Below are positions 9,585-19,695 of a stretch of 64,000 nt of DNA, piece by piece. The DNA comes from Saccharicrinis fermentans DSM 9555 = JCM 21142 (GTDB lineage Bacteria; Bacteroidota; Bacteroidia; Bacteroidales; Marinilabiliaceae): positions 4,089,980 to 4,153,979 of the forward strand of contig NZ_KI912107.1 in the NCBI RefSeq assembly GCF_000517085.1, read 5' to 3'. The first letter of the stretch is position 1. Each line of letters begins with the position of its first letter. The position numbers were made by a program, and so were the translations under genes. Under the pieces are notes generated by a model that worked only from the letters and a program-made list of their open reading frames with translations, did not search any database and was not told the origin of the DNA.

Positions 9585-10175
9585 ATGGATGCTTCCTTTT
9601 ATGATTCGTTTCTATTTACTTATATAGTCATTCCTTTCATGATATTCTTTGCCAGAATCATGGATGTAAGCATGGATACTATACGTATCATATTTGTATC
9701 AAGAGGAAATAAAGTGATTGCCCCCATTCTAGGATTCTTTGAAATGCTCATATGGTTGATGGCCATCACTCGCATCTTTGAAAACCTAGACAACTGGACA
9801 TGCTATGTAGCCTATGCGGGAGGCTTTGCCACGGGTAACTACGTAGGATTACGCATTGAAGAAAAGATGGCACTGGGCATACAAATGATCCGCACGGTAA
9901 CATCACGCGATGCCAGCACACTGATTGAAATACTCAGGACCAAAGGCTTTGCCGTCACTTCCATTGAAGCTACCGGCAAAAATGGCCCCGTACATATTGT
10001 CTTCGCTGTGGTTCCACGTAGCAAGATAAAACACGTAATACCTCTCATAAAAAAATTTAACCCCAAAGCATTTTACTCTATCGAAGATGTCAGGGCAGTC
10101 AATTCAGACAGCGATTCTTTTTCCCCTTCCGCTTCAAGAGCAGTAGGCCCACGATGGATGCGAAAAGGCAGGTAA
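9585..10175 (+). CDS. UPF0316/DUF2179-family membrane protein
   Basis: A 196-residue protein. Three hydrophobic helices lie in the first ~95 residues, including the characteristic 'ARIMDVSMDTIRIIFVSRG' segment of the UPF0316 (DUF5698) membrane part. A C-terminal DUF2179 domain follows, from about residue 105, with 'VTSRDASTLIEILRTKGFAVT' (a ligand-binding-like alpha/beta fold) and a final segment with 'KFNPKAFYSIEDVR'. The function of the family is unknown; DUF2179 resembles small-molecule binding domains. The ATG at 9585, after the trx terminator, is chosen because the longer open frame runs back into trx in another frame. Confidence 0.88.
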   Translation: MDASFYDSFLFTYIVIPFMIFFARIMDVSMDTIRIIFVSRGNKVIAPILGFFEMLIWLMAITRIFENLDNWTCYVAYAGGFATGNYVGLRIEEKMALGIQMIRTVTSRDASTLIEILRTKGFAVTSIEATGKNGPVHIVFAVVPRSKIKHVIPLIKKFNPKAFYSIEDVRAVNSDSDSFSPSASRAVGPRWMRKGR

Positions 10176-10245
10176 AAGACAGATAAACACCCATCATGAA
10201 GTACGTAGTAGGATGATCATTAAATTGGAGGGTTTGTGCTATGTT

Positions 10246-10857
10246 TCAATAGTACACATATACCAAAGAACAAATAACCATTAGCCCCAAACCAAAACCA
10301 GCATACACCTGTTTAGGCGTATGAGCGCCGAGTATCAATCGACAGCTTCCGACCATTCCGGCTACGGCAATAACCGCTAGCATCCATAAAAAGGTATTAA
10401 TACCATATTTCACAGACAAGGAAAGTAATGCTCCCCAAAGACCACCAATACCAACCATATGAATGCTTATCTTCCAAAAAAATGATATACACATAGAAAG
10501 CAGTGCAGCCAATAAGGTACCCAAGATGAATACCGGAATAAAAGTAGGTAGTTGAAATTTTCCTAGAAAGAAATAACCCAAAAGAAAAAAGACCGATGTA
10601 GTCAACAAGGGTACAATACGCTCCTTTGCAGTCTCCATCTGCATGGTTTTCATGATCCCCATCTGCAAAAACAAAGGCATGATACTTAGGGGTAAAATAC
10701 AAGTACTTACCAGCACAATAATGGTAACCATCCTACGATACTCAAAGGGGATAAACGTTACATGACTTTGTGTACTAAATATCACCAATAAGCCAATCGT
10801 AGGCATCAGAAGGGGATGTAACAACAAAGAAACAATGAAAGCAACTCTTTTGGCCAT
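10246..10857 (-). CDS. PAP2-like polytopic membrane protein
   Basis: A 203-residue, very hydrophobic protein with about six helices. 'KERIVPL' near residue 80, 'KISIHMVGIGG' near 130 and 'GSCRLILGAHTPKQVYAGFGLG' near 170-190 resemble the three motifs of the PAP2 phosphatase superfamily (K-x6-RP, SGH, and SR-x5-H). The second motif is weak and the arginine is preceded by C, not S. It may be a lipid phosphatase or an inactive relative. It starts 19 bp after rpoN ends, on the same strand, so it is likely the last gene of that operon. Confidence 0.75.
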   Translation of the reverse strand: MAKRVAFIVSLLLHPLLMPTIGLLVIFSTQSHVTFIPFEYRRMVTIIVLVSTCILPLSIMPLFLQMGIMKTMQMETAKERIVPLLTTSVFFLLGYFFLGKFQLPTFIPVFILGTLLAALLSMCISFFWKISIHMVGIGGLWGALLSLSVKYGINTFLWMLAVIAVAGMVGSCRLILGAHTPKQVYAGFGLGLMVICSLVYVYY

Positions 10858-10876
10858 TAAAACAATTCTTTACCAA

Positions 10877-12325
10877 TTATAACTCTTTGCGCAATCTAGC
10901 TACAGGAATATTCAATTGCTCACGATATTTAGCAACAGTTCTCCTGGCAATATTATAGGATTTCTCCTTTAATATATTCGACAGTTTATCATCTGTCAAA
11001 GGTTTTCTTTTATCTTCACTCTCGATACACTCCGACAATATTTTTTTTATCTCACGCGTCGATACCTCCTCTCCTGAATCAGTCTGCATACCTTCTGAAA
11101 AGAAAAACTTCAAGGGAAATATTCCAAAATGAGTTTGAATATATTTACTATTTGACACCCTTGATATGGTTGAAATATCCAGCCCGGTAATTTCAGCAAT
11201 ATCCTTTAATATCATAGGGCGCAACTTGGTTTCGTCACCTTCTAAAAAATACTGTTTTTGATATTCAAGAATGGCATTCATCGTCATCAACAGCGTATTC
11301 TGCCGCTGTCTAATAGCATCAATAAACCATTTGGCCGAATCAAGCTTCTGCTTAACAAACATCACCGCTTCCTTTTTATCCTTAGACCGGTTTTTTTTGT
11401 TACCCGAATAGTCTTGCAGCATATTTGAATAAGTCTGGCTGATCCTCAATTCAGGCACATTACGAGTATTTAAGGACAATTCAGGATTACCATCCTTTAT
11501 TTCTAAAATAAAATCTGGTATAATATGTTGAACCATTCGATGCATAGGATTACTATATGAACTTCCTGGTTTTGGGTTCAGCTTTAGTATTTCCTCCATG
11601 GCTTCTTTCACATCCTCTTCTTCCAAATGCAAGCGCTTGGTAATCTTATCGTAATGTTTTTTAGTAAACTCCTCAAAATGATATTTAATTATATTGTAAG
11701 CATCATTGACCGCAGGAATGGTTTTGTCCTTTTTCTTTAGTTGGAGCAACAGACACTCTTGCAAATCGCGTGCACCAACCCCAGCAGGCTCAAAATCCTG
11801 AACTATTTCAAGCACATCCAAGGCTTCTCGCTCATCCAGTTCCACATTTTGGCTAAAAGCAATATCATCAATAATCTCATCCACCTCTCTACGCAGATAT
11901 CCATCCTCATCAATATTCCCTACAATATGCTCAGCCATCAAACGCTGCCGTTCATCCAAAATGCGCAATCCCAATTGATCAGTCAAGAATTCATGAAAAC
12001 TAGTCCCATCCGAAAATGGAATATCCTCATGCTTATCATCTTTGGAAAAATTACGGGCTTGTAATTTATAAGCAGGAATATCCTCATTTTGAATATAGTC
12101 GTCAATAGAAAGTTCATCCTTTTCAACTTCCTGCTCTTTCACCTCGGGCTCATCAGAATCATTATCTCGGCCTTCTCCCTCCAACTCCAAAACCGGATTT
12201 TCCTCAATTTCCTTCTTGATACGTTGCTCCAATTGAGCCGCAGGAATCTCCAACAATTTTATCACCTGTATTTGTAGAGGTGATAATTTCTGAAGCAACT
12301 TTTGCTGTAAGCTCTGTTTTAACAT
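10877..12325 (-). CDS. rpoN: RNA polymerase sigma-54 factor
   Basis: A 482-residue sigma-54. The N-terminal activator-interacting region is glutamine- and leucine-rich (QKLLQKLSPLQIQVIKLLEI), an acidic region II follows at about 45-80, then the core-binding domain. The C-terminal HTH and the RpoN box (ARRTVAKYRE) that reads the -24 promoter element are intact. It directs transcription that depends on AAA+ enhancer-binding proteins; none is encoded in this window. A PAP2-like gene follows at 19 bp. Confidence 0.97.
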   Translation of the reverse strand: MLKQSLQQKLLQKLSPLQIQVIKLLEIPAAQLEQRIKKEIEENPVLELEGEGRDNDSDEPEVKEQEVEKDELSIDDYIQNEDIPAYKLQARNFSKDDKHEDIPFSDGTSFHEFLTDQLGLRILDERQRLMAEHIVGNIDEDGYLRREVDEIIDDIAFSQNVELDEREALDVLEIVQDFEPAGVGARDLQECLLLQLKKKDKTIPAVNDAYNIIKYHFEEFTKKHYDKITKRLHLEEEDVKEAMEEILKLNPKPGSSYSNPMHRMVQHIIPDFILEIKDGNPELSLNTRNVPELRISQTYSNMLQDYSGNKKNRSKDKKEAVMFVKQKLDSAKWFIDAIRQRQNTLLMTMNAILEYQKQYFLEGDETKLRPMILKDIAEITGLDISTISRVSNSKYIQTHFGIFPLKFFFSEGMQTDSGEEVSTREIKKILSECIESEDKRKPLTDDKLSNILKEKSYNIARRTVAKYREQLNIPVARLRKEL

Positions 12326-12506
12326 AATTTCCTTTCTTCAACCTGTTGAAAGATGCAAGATATTCAACAATAAATTACTTGTATAAATAAATCATGTTCC
12401 GCATCACAACAAAATTATAATAATTCAATCACATACGCATCAATATAAACCCTTTTTTTCCAATAACAAGAAAGATTAGTTTTAAATTGGCTTGATTTTT
12501 GAAAGC

Positions 12507-12540
12507 AAAAAAGCAGCGCTCGTTTCCGAAAGCTGCTTTC
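12507..12540 (-). terminator. Terminator of asnS
   Basis: On the - strand, an 8-bp stem AAAGCAGC / GCTGCTTT followed by a run of six T, 28 nt after the asnS stop codon. Confidence 0.75.
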
Positions 12541-12567
12541 CTATTATTTATTTTCATGCAAATTATA

Positions 12568-14016
12568 CTAAAACTCAGCATTCTTTGGTGAACGGGGAAA
12601 TGGTATTACATCCCTGATATTAGTCATTCCGGTAACAAACAACATCAATCGTTCAAATCCCAAACCGAATCCACTATGAGGCACAGATCCAAAACGACGG
12701 GTATCGAGGTACCAGTACATTTCTTTTTCAGGAAGATGAAGCGCTCTCATTCTTTCCAACAACTTATCGTAACTTTCCTCACGTTGTGAACCTCCAATTA
12801 TCTCACCTATTTGTGGAAAAAGGACATCCATAGCTCTCACGGTTTTACCATCATCACTTTGCTTCATATAAAAAGCCTTAATGGACATGGGATAATCAGT
12901 TAATATAACAGGTTTCTTAAAGTGTTTTTCCACCAGAAAGCGTTCATGTTCTGCCTGCAGGTCACTTCCGAAACCATTTACCGGATATTGGAACTTTCCT
13001 TTCTTCTGTGGCTTAGAATTCATTAGAATATCAATTGCCTCAGAATAAGTAAGACGTACATAATCGTTCTCCACCACAAAACGCAATTTTTCAATCAGTT
13101 CCATGGAGCGATCCTCCGCTTTTTTTCCTTTCTCTTCTTCCTGAAGGCGTTTACTCAAGAACTCCAGATCTTCCATACAATTTTCGAGTGCATAGTTCAT
13201 CAGGTATTTGGTAAACTCCTCAGCCAGATCCATATTATCATTCAAATCGTAGAATGCCATCTCTGGCTCTATCATCCAGAACTCAGCCAAGTGACGTGTT
13301 GTATTGGAGTTCTCTGCTCTAAAGGTAGGGCCAAAGGTATAGATCTCACTCATGGCCAAAGCTGCCAACTCCCCTTCTAACTGTCCGGAGACAGTTAAGT
13401 TGGTTGATTTACCAAAGAAATCCTGACTAAAATCAACAGCTCCCTCTTCATTTTTGGGGATATTATTAACATCCAAGGTAGTTACCCTAAACATTTCTCC
13501 TGCCCCCTCAGCATCCGACGCAGTAATAATTGGAGTATGAATATTATAAAAACCTTTTTGCGAGAAAAAATTATGCACGGCAAAGATCATAGCATGGCGA
13601 ATACGAGTAATCGCACCAAAGGTATTGGTTCTAAAACGCAAGTGTGCTATCTCACGCAAAAACTCCAACGAATGCTTTTTGGGTTGCAGGGGATACTCAT
13701 CCGCATTACAATCGCCTATCACCTCAATGCTTACAGCCTGTATTTCAACTTTTTGCCCGCTCCCAGCAGATTCACTCAAAATTCCGTTAACCGAAATCGC
13801 AGAACCTGTTGTAATCCTTTTTATCAGCTCTTCATCAAACTTTGGAACATCGGCAACAATCTGCAGATTATGAATGGAAGACCCATCATTAAGGGCAATG
13901 AAATTTACAAATTTATTACCTCTTCGGGTTCTTACCCATCCTTTTACATTCACTTCTTTTCCGATCTCCGTTTGTCGAAGGACATCGGCTACTTTTGTTC
14001 TGCGTATTTGTTCCAT
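12568..14016 (-). CDS. asnS: Asparaginyl-tRNA synthetase
   Basis: A 482-residue class II synthetase that charges tRNA-Asn with asparagine. An N-terminal OB-fold anticodon-binding domain ('[24 protein letters not shown]') leads to the catalytic core, with motif 2 at '[23 protein letters not shown]' and motif 3 at '[15 protein letters not shown]'. Length and order match AsnS rather than AspS. It is monocistronic, with its own terminator. Confidence 0.97.
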   Translation of the reverse strand: MEQIRRTKVADVLRQTEIGKEVNVKGWVRTRRGNKFVNFIALNDGSSIHNLQIVADVPKFDEELIKRITTGSAISVNGILSESAGSGQKVEIQAVSIEVIGDCNADEYPLQPKKHSLEFLREIAHLRFRTNTFGAITRIRHAMIFAVHNFFSQKGFYNIHTPIITASDAEGAGEMFRVTTLDVNNIPKNEEGAVDFSQDFFGKSTNLTVSGQLEGELAALAMSEIYTFGPTFRAENSNTTRHLAEFWMIEPEMAFYDLNDNMDLAEEFTKYLMNYALENCMEDLEFLSKRLQEEEKGKKAEDRSMELIEKLRFVVENDYVRLTYSEAIDILMNSKPQKKGKFQYPVNGFGSDLQAEHERFLVEKHFKKPVILTDYPMSIKAFYMKQSDDGKTVRAMDVLFPQIGEIIGGSQREESYDKLLERMRALHLPEKEMYWYLDTRRFGSVPHSGFGLGFERLMLFVTGMTNIRDVIPFPRSPKNAEF

Positions 14017-14104
14017 TTGCTGTTACTTATTTTTAAAGGTCGTAAAATTAATGAATTGTTTGTTAAAGTTTGAGTTAAGTCCCTAATTATTGATTTTTTT
14101 TAAC

Positions 14105-14132
14105 GAAAAAAGGCCGGATTTTCATCCAGCCT
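14105..14132 (-). terminator. Terminator of the 14155-14940 gene
   Basis: On the - strand, a 9-bp stem AGGCTGGAT / ATCCGGCCT closed by a GAAA tetraloop and followed by six T. It lies 23 nt after the stop of the secreted protein gene. Confidence 0.8.
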
Positions 14133-14154
14133 ACTGTCATATCTTATTCACAAG

Positions 14155-14940
14155 CTACTTTTTATTAAAAACAGCTAGTTTATTATCCATATTCAAATAA
14201 TACTTTCCTTTTTTTAATCCAGACACTTTCACACTTTGTCCAAAGCCCTTAAAAATAATTCCACCATACTCATCATAAATTTCATACATCGTAGGTGCAG
14301 AAAAATGAAGCATGTCCTCCACCCTATTGGGCGAGAATGTCACCTCAGGTTTAGCAGACTCATACCTTACCTCCTTAGAATATCTTGGCTTTCCCCTATA
14401 ATCTGTTTGTTTAATCCTGAATTTATTTTCTCCCGAGTGAAAACGTACCATTGCTTCATAGGCACTTTCTTGCCCAACGCCAACCCCATTCACTTGTCCC
14501 ACTTCTATCCACTTATTCCAGCGATATTGCTCCACAATAAAAGGTATACTACCGGCTTCTTTCACGGTAGACCATTTCACTTTATTTCCCTCAACGGCCA
14601 AATGCGTAACCTCAAAGGTGGCACGCGCATTTAAAACTTCGGGATTTAAAACAATTGGCTGACAACCTTCCTTAAACTTAATGGTCACTGTAAGTGCTTG
14701 CCCCAACTTAAAACCATAAACAGAAAGATCCACTTCAAATGCACTTGAATTAATTTCGTCGGTCGATGTAAGTCCGTTAACAGCTACCTCATACACACAG
14801 AAACCAACACCACTAGGCGCAAATGGGTTTTTTACAAATAGGTTATCACCCTGAAAAGTACCGGAAAGTACAATCTCCTCCGATTTAGCGGACGAAAACA
14901 TAAATGCAAAGAGCACAATAATATATAACAATCGTTTCAT
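14155..14940 (-). CDS. Secreted protein with a type IX secretion-like C-terminal domain
   Basis: A 261-residue protein with a signal peptide (MKRLLYIIVLFAFMFSSAKS). The middle is beta-rich and not recognised. The last ~65 residues look like a type IX secretion (Por) sorting domain of type A: 'VTFSPNRVEDMLHFS' where family members have a 'yPNPv.d.l.i' start, then 'YEIYDEYGGIIFKG', 'VKVSGLKKGKYYLNM', and a final 'FNKK'. PNP has become PNR, so the match is imperfect. If real, the protein crosses the outer membrane through the T9SS. It has its own terminator and no obvious operon partner. Confidence 0.7.
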   Translation of the reverse strand: MKRLLYIIVLFAFMFSSAKSEEIVLSGTFQGDNLFVKNPFAPSGVGFCVYEVAVNGLTSTDEINSSAFEVDLSVYGFKLGQALTVTIKFKEGCQPIVLNPEVLNARATFEVTHLAVEGNKVKWSTVKEAGSIPFIVEQYRWNKWIEVGQVNGVGVGQESAYEAMVRFHSGENKFRIKQTDYRGKPRYSKEVRYESAKPEVTFSPNRVEDMLHFSAPTMYEIYDEYGGIIFKGFGQSVKVSGLKKGKYYLNMDNKLAVFNKK

Positions 14941-15181
14941 GGATTTCAGTAATGGGTTTATCTAGAGAATTGCAATTTAGAAAAACATAATCAACCGTGC
15001 AAAAAAAGATACCTTACTAATGCATAAAATACACTATTCTTGTTTTGTACGTGATGAATCCTATACTTTTTACTATCAAAAATCATCCTTCGCAAATGCC
15101 AAATCCAAAATAACCACCCTTTTACAAGATAATGATCTATGCTTCCAAAGAAAAAGTCTGTAATCTTCATACTTTTTACAG

Positions 15182-17023
15182 CTACACAGGATCAATCCAA
15201 TCTCCCTTTTGTTTAATCAATTGAATAAGTTCTCCAACCGCATCCTCCTCTTTGATATTGGCTTTCACCACTTCTCGTTGATGATACAGAGTAATCTTAC
15301 CGGGACCAGATCCCACATAACCATAATCTGCATCTGCCATTTCTCCAGGTCCATTAACAATACACCCCATGACAGCAATCTTCAGTCCTTTGAGGTGGGC
15401 TGTTTGAGCTTTTACCAGTGCGGTGGTTTCCTGCAAACCAAACAGGGTTCTACCGCAGCCAGGACATGAGATATAATCAGGCTTTTCAAAACGCACCCTA
15501 GCGGCCTGCAAAACAGAATAAGCCGTTTTATTAACCAATCCGGTCTCCATTTCTTGGTCATAATCAATCCAGATACCATCCCCAAAACCATCCAAGAAAA
15601 GAGGTCCAAAATCACAAGCTGCATTCAGCTGTGTCAAGTTATTAAACAGTCCTTCATATTTTTTATAAATAATAACCGGACAGGTAACTTTTTCGGCGCC
15701 CAACAGGAGAAAAGCAGCTCTTTGTTCCGCAACACTATTTGTATGCTTTGCTTTTAATACAAGCACCACATTTTGATACCCTCTTAGCTTCTTCAATACC
15801 TCAGAAGTAAGGTCAGCATAAAAAACACGTAACAACGCCAATTCCACATCCAACTTATCCAGTTCCTCTATTTGATAAGCTTCTAGTAGAGGAAAACAAC
15901 GATCCTTATTATCACACTCTCTCCACTGTTCTAATGCCACTATACGAGAACCTTCACCTCTTTTCTTTGTTGAAAAAACATAGTCAGGGCGATCATTCTT
16001 CGTAAACATATTCCCTACCACAACCGGCACATGATGTCCGCCCACATTTCTGACCACATTTGATGCTCGCTCAACATATTTAAAGGGATAGTAAGATGCA
16101 TCCGACACCGCTTCAATCACCTCATGATTCGCTCTTTGCTCCACATAAGCAATAAGATCTTTTGCCACAGAAATCTCATTTTCAGGAGCTTCGGTCAACG
16201 ACACACGAATAGTATCCCCTATACCATCCGCCAACAAAGTTCCTATGCCTACGGCCGACCGAATTCTTCCATCTTCTCCTTCTCCAGCTTCCGTCACCCC
16301 CAGGTGCAAGGGATAATACATGTCCTCCTCATGCATCTTTTGAACCAATAACCGCACCGTATGAACCATAATACGTGCATTACTAGCTTTTATACTCAAA
16401 ACAACATTACCAAACTCCTCATCCCTGCAGATACGCAAAAACTCCATACACGATTCTACCATACCCAAGGGCGTATCACCATAACGGCTCATTATTCGAT
16501 CAGATAAAGAACCATGATTAGTACCTATCCGGATGGCCGTATTATTTTGCTTACAAATATTGAGAAGCGGAATCAACTTTCTTTTAATCAGCTCCAACTC
16601 TTCGTAATAGGACTCATTGGTATATTCAATAGATTCAAATTTCTTTGCTCCATCCACAAAATTACCCGGATTAATTCTTACCTTCTCAATATGCTGGGCA
16701 GCAATATTAGCTGCATTGGGATTAAAATGAATATCGGCCACCAAGGGACCATCGTACCCCTGCTGCTTTAACTCTTCTTTGATTGCCTTAAGATTACCAG
16801 CTTCGCGCTGCCCTTGGGTTGTCATACGAACCATCTGCCCCCCGGCATCAAAAATATTTTTTATCTGATGAACGGTGGCTTCTGTATCGTTGGTATTGGT
16901 GGTTGTCATAGACTGAACCACAATGGGATGTTTAGCTCCTAAACGTAAATTACCAATTTGCACCTCTGAGGTATGATATCTCGTATAATTAAATATATCA
17001 ATGCAATAATGCGACTTGCTCAT
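15182..17023 (-). CDS. ispG: 4-hydroxy-3-methylbut-2-en-1-yl diphosphate synthase (IspG/GcpE)
   Basis: A 613-residue enzyme of the MEP isoprenoid pathway that converts MEcPP to HMBPP using a [4Fe-4S] cluster. The N-terminal TIM barrel ('VQSMTTTNTNDTEATVHQI', 'VADIHFNPNAA', 'RINPGNF') is followed by a large middle insertion typical of Bacteroidota, chlamydia and plant forms, then the cluster domain with 'CPGCGRTLFGL' and 'MGCIVNGPGEM'. The ATG at 17023 is chosen; the frame stays open upstream, but the extension has no family character. IspD of the same pathway lies at 38 kb. Confidence 0.95.
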   Translation of the reverse strand: MSKSHYCIDIFNYTRYHTSEVQIGNLRLGAKHPIVVQSMTTTNTNDTEATVHQIKNIFDAGGQMVRMTTQGQREAGNLKAIKEELKQQGYDGPLVADIHFNPNAANIAAQHIEKVRINPGNFVDGAKKFESIEYTNESYYEELELIKRKLIPLLNICKQNNTAIRIGTNHGSLSDRIMSRYGDTPLGMVESCMEFLRICRDEEFGNVVLSIKASNARIMVHTVRLLVQKMHEEDMYYPLHLGVTEAGEGEDGRIRSAVGIGTLLADGIGDTIRVSLTEAPENEISVAKDLIAYVEQRANHEVIEAVSDASYYPFKYVERASNVVRNVGGHHVPVVVGNMFTKNDRPDYVFSTKKRGEGSRIVALEQWRECDNKDRCFPLLEAYQIEELDKLDVELALLRVFYADLTSEVLKKLRGYQNVVLVLKAKHTNSVAEQRAAFLLLGAEKVTCPVIIYKKYEGLFNNLTQLNAACDFGPLFLDGFGDGIWIDYDQEMETGLVNKTAYSVLQAARVRFEKPDYISCPGCGRTLFGLQETTALVKAQTAHLKGLKIAVMGCIVNGPGEMADADYGYVGSGPGKITLYHQREVVKANIKEEDAVGELIQLIKQKGDWIDPV

Positions 17024-17254
17024 TTTATTTTGTTTTAAAACTTCACAAAAGTACAGTTTTAAGCTTATAATTATTACACCATTCCATATTTTTAGAGTAC
17101 ACAAGACCTAGTAACGAAACAAACTACAAATATGCACAGCTAGCACCTTCGTAAATAACCATAAATAATAGGATTAAACTTAGATCACTAAAAAAAACAA
17201 GGTACATTTTTATTGTCGTTGGTATTCCATTAACTTTACCCTTCCATTTAAAAC

Positions 17255-18175
17255 ATGCGTATGTCAATATCAGTATCACAAGTTACCCGAAAGTTCGGTA
17301 CACAAAAAGCTTTAAATGAAGTATCATTTGAAATAGCCTCGGGCGAGGTAGTTGGTTTTTTAGGGCCCAATGGAGCAGGTAAATCTACCATGATGAAAAT
17401 CATTACCGGATATTTACCACAAACTTCCGGCAAGGTGATGGTCTGCGGCCTCGATGTGACTGACAACACCATGGAATACAGAAGAAAAATAGGTTATCTC
17501 CCCGAACACAATCCGCTCTACCTAGATATGTATGTAAAGGAATACTTAGGCCATATAGCAAGCCTCTACAAACTCGGAAGAAAATCAAAAAAAAGGGTAG
17601 AAGAGATGATTGAGATGACGGGACTGACACCCGAAAGTACAAAGAAAATATCTGCTTTATCCAAGGGCTACAGACAAAGAGTTGGACTGGCACAGGCACT
17701 ACTTCCTGATCCAGAAGTTCTCATTTTAGATGAACCCACAACAGGCTTGGATCCCAACCAAATTATAGAAGTAAGAGACCTTATCAAAGAGGTGGGAAAA
17801 CAAAAAACAGTGATGCTATCCACCCACATCATGCAAGAAGTTCAAGCAATCTGTGAAAACGTTATTATCATTAACAAAGGCAATATTGTGGCCAATGAAA
17901 AAGCCAGTTCACTCACAGGTGCTTCACTAAGAAACAAGCACGAAATCACCTGTGAATTCTTAACGCCAGTAAAAAAAGATATTTTTGATCACCTAGAAGG
18001 GCTCATTGAAGTAAAAAGCCTAACCAACACCAAATACCGAATCATTGCATCCTCAGATATTAGACCAACAATATTTGACCGTGCAGTGAGTCATGGGCAA
18101 AAAATCATTACACTCACCCAAGATCAAAAAAGCATGGAAGACGTTTTTAGAGAATTAACCAGCAATAAAAAGTAA
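17255..18175 (+). CDS. gldA: ABC transporter ATP-binding protein, GldA type
   Basis: A 306-residue ABC ATPase with Walker A GPNGAGKST, a signature-like segment 'SALSKGYRQRVGLAQALL', Walker B 'VLILDEPTTGLDP' and the H-loop 'STHIMQE'. The signature reads SKGYRQR instead of LSGGQ, as is usual for the GldA/NatA-like branch. The C-terminal ~85 residues are the variable domain found in GldA, whose family works with GldF and GldG in gliding and type IX systems. No permease gene is adjacent, so the transport partner is not visible. Translation could also start at the second ATG (17261). Confidence 0.82.
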   Translation: MRMSISVSQVTRKFGTQKALNEVSFEIASGEVVGFLGPNGAGKSTMMKIITGYLPQTSGKVMVCGLDVTDNTMEYRRKIGYLPEHNPLYLDMYVKEYLGHIASLYKLGRKSKKRVEEMIEMTGLTPESTKKISALSKGYRQRVGLAQALLPDPEVLILDEPTTGLDPNQIIEVRDLIKEVGKQKTVMLSTHIMQEVQAICENVIIINKGNIVANEKASSLTGASLRNKHEITCEFLTPVKKDIFDHLEGLIEVKSLTNTKYRIIASSDIRPTIFDRAVSHGQKIITLTQDQKSMEDVFRELTSNKK

Positions 18176-18210
18176 AAAAGCAAAACGTAGACCTAAGCTT
18201 CGCTTCACAC

Positions 18211-18843
18211 CTATGGAGCTAGACGTTCTCTGACCCACTCCTCTTTTTCATGGCGATACCTTACCCTATCGTGCAAACGTCCTGCCCTTCCTTGCCAGAA
18301 TTCTATTTCAGAAGCTTGTAAGCGATATCCACCCCAATTTGCCGGCCTTTTCATTTTACCTTGTTTGGCTTCATTAAACCACTGTTCTAGCTGGGCTCTA
18401 CTATCCACCACTTGACTCTGAGGAGAGGCAATTGCACTTGCCTGACTATCCACAGGACGAGATTCAAAATAACCATCACTTATTTCAGCCGCTAACTTTT
18501 CAACTGTCCCGGTAATTCTAAGTTGCCGTTCTAAACCGGGCCAAAAAAAGTTAACTGCAGCATGATTATTATCCTTTAAATCAGTCCCCTTTCTACTGCT
18601 ATAGTTTGTATAAAACCACAGATTTCCCCTTTCGTCGATATTTTTAAGAAGCACAATACGAGCTGAAGGTACACCTGAAGAAGATACGGTACACAGTGTC
18701 ATGGCTGTTGGCTCAGGCTCATGATTCTCAATGGCCTCATTTAGCCAGTCTTTCATTTGCTCGATGGCATCACTGCTCAAATGTTCCTCCGACAACTCTT
18801 TCTTCACAAAATCATTCCTTATGTCTGACAAATCTCTATTCAT
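18211..18843 (-). CDS. pdxH: Pyridoxamine 5'-phosphate oxidase
   Basis: A 210-residue FMN enzyme that oxidises pyridoxine/pyridoxamine phosphate to PLP. Motifs include 'PTAMTLCTVSSSGVPSARIV' and 'WFYTNYSSRKG' (FMN binding), 'FFWPGLERQLRITG', and the C-terminal 'WGGYRLQASEIEFWQG' and 'RLHDRVRY' of the PNPOx C-terminal domain. The start at 18843 (MNRDLSDIR) gives the usual length; the open frame extends upstream into the end of the interrupted patatin gene. Confidence 0.95.
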   Translation of the reverse strand: MNRDLSDIRNDFVKKELSEEHLSSDAIEQMKDWLNEAIENHEPEPTAMTLCTVSSSGVPSARIVLLKNIDERGNLWFYTNYSSRKGTDLKDNNHAAVNFFWPGLERQLRITGTVEKLAAEISDGYFESRPVDSQASAIASPQSQVVDSRAQLEQWFNEAKQGKMKRPANWGGYRLQASEIEFWQGRAGRLHDRVRYRHEKEEWVRERLAP

Positions 18844-18892
18844 GGCGTTTTTATTAGATAAGCAATAAACATCACACACCTTAAAAAGTTTA

Positions 18893-19497
18893 TCAGAACG
18901 GAAATCCAACCGCAAAGTGATATCTGCTATCATTTTGCAAACTAGACCTTCCATAACCTATTTCTATGGGTCCAATAATAGAATTATACGCAAGAATCAC
19001 ATTCAGTCCCAACACCAAATCCTCCGAAGTAAGTCCACGAACAGGAATAAAACTTAAGGTTTCAAACTCGGTATTATAGTCCAGAACACCTCCCGACAAC
19101 TTGGCATATAAATTATTCAACACCTGATACCTCAGATTAACATAACCCAAAACAAACTGCCGAGCCGAAATTTCTTTTGACACCATACCAGGGAAAGGTA
19201 TATCACCACTTCTTGCGGTTGCTTTAATCCCCCCAATAGCAAAGTACTGAGCACTACCCAATCGCTCGGTAGCTCCACCTGCAGCCAAGGAGTATGAGAC
19301 ATTCAGCTTTGAATTCACAGGTATCATATGCTCAAAGGTAGCCCTCGCTTTTAGATAACTCTCCTGTGGTATATCCAGGAGATCATCAAAAGTAACATAG
19401 GAGCTATCAGACCCTTTGTAGATGGTACCGAAGCCCAACGGATATTCAAAACGTATATCCAGCTCACTACCCTTTGAGGCAAAAAACTGGTCATTAA
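18893..19497 (-). pseudogene. 3' fragment of the IS-interrupted patatin/outer-membrane gene
   Basis: This piece encodes the last ~200 residues of a beta-barrel outer membrane protein. Strand-like segments alternate ('SKLNVSYSLAAGG', 'FVLGYVNLRYQVL', 'NLYAKLSGGVLDY', 'GPIEIGYGRSS'), and it ends in 'YHFAVGFPF' with a terminal phenylalanine, the usual barrel end signal. It lacks its own proper start. When the 1522-bp element and one TTAA copy are removed it joins in frame to the fragment at 21020-22692 (NSF|NDQFF at the join). It ends 50 bp before pdxH. Confidence 0.9.
19494..19497. repeat. Target site duplication TTAA (left copy)
   Basis: TTAA directly outside the left inverted repeat; the second copy is at 21020-21023. 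Four-bp YTAR targets are known for the IS701 family. Confidence 0.8.
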
Positions 19498-19514
19498 TTC
19501 TACTTTAACAGATT
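19498..19514. repeat. Left terminal inverted repeat of the IS
   Basis: 17 bp, TTCTACTTTAACAGATT, perfectly complementary to the right end at 21003-21019. Confidence 0.92.
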
Positions 19515-19695
19515 AAAATGATCACTGAAAAAACGATAATTTAGTATTGTTTTTCTTTCGTAATAAACAGTAAATTAGTATATTGCAATTGAAACAAAGA
19601 ACAAAACTCAAGTTTGCAATGGGTAACGGGCGAAAAACTTAAAAAAATATACGAATAATGGTAAAACACTGCTAGCGGTCAACAACCGACTTGAA

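Noticed and set aside
13537-14073. 178-residue open frame on the + strand
   Set aside because: Antisense to asnS; no domain.
17024-17104. N-terminal extension of ispG
   Set aside because: The extra residues do not resemble IspG, and the ATG at 17023 gives the known Bacteroidota beginning.
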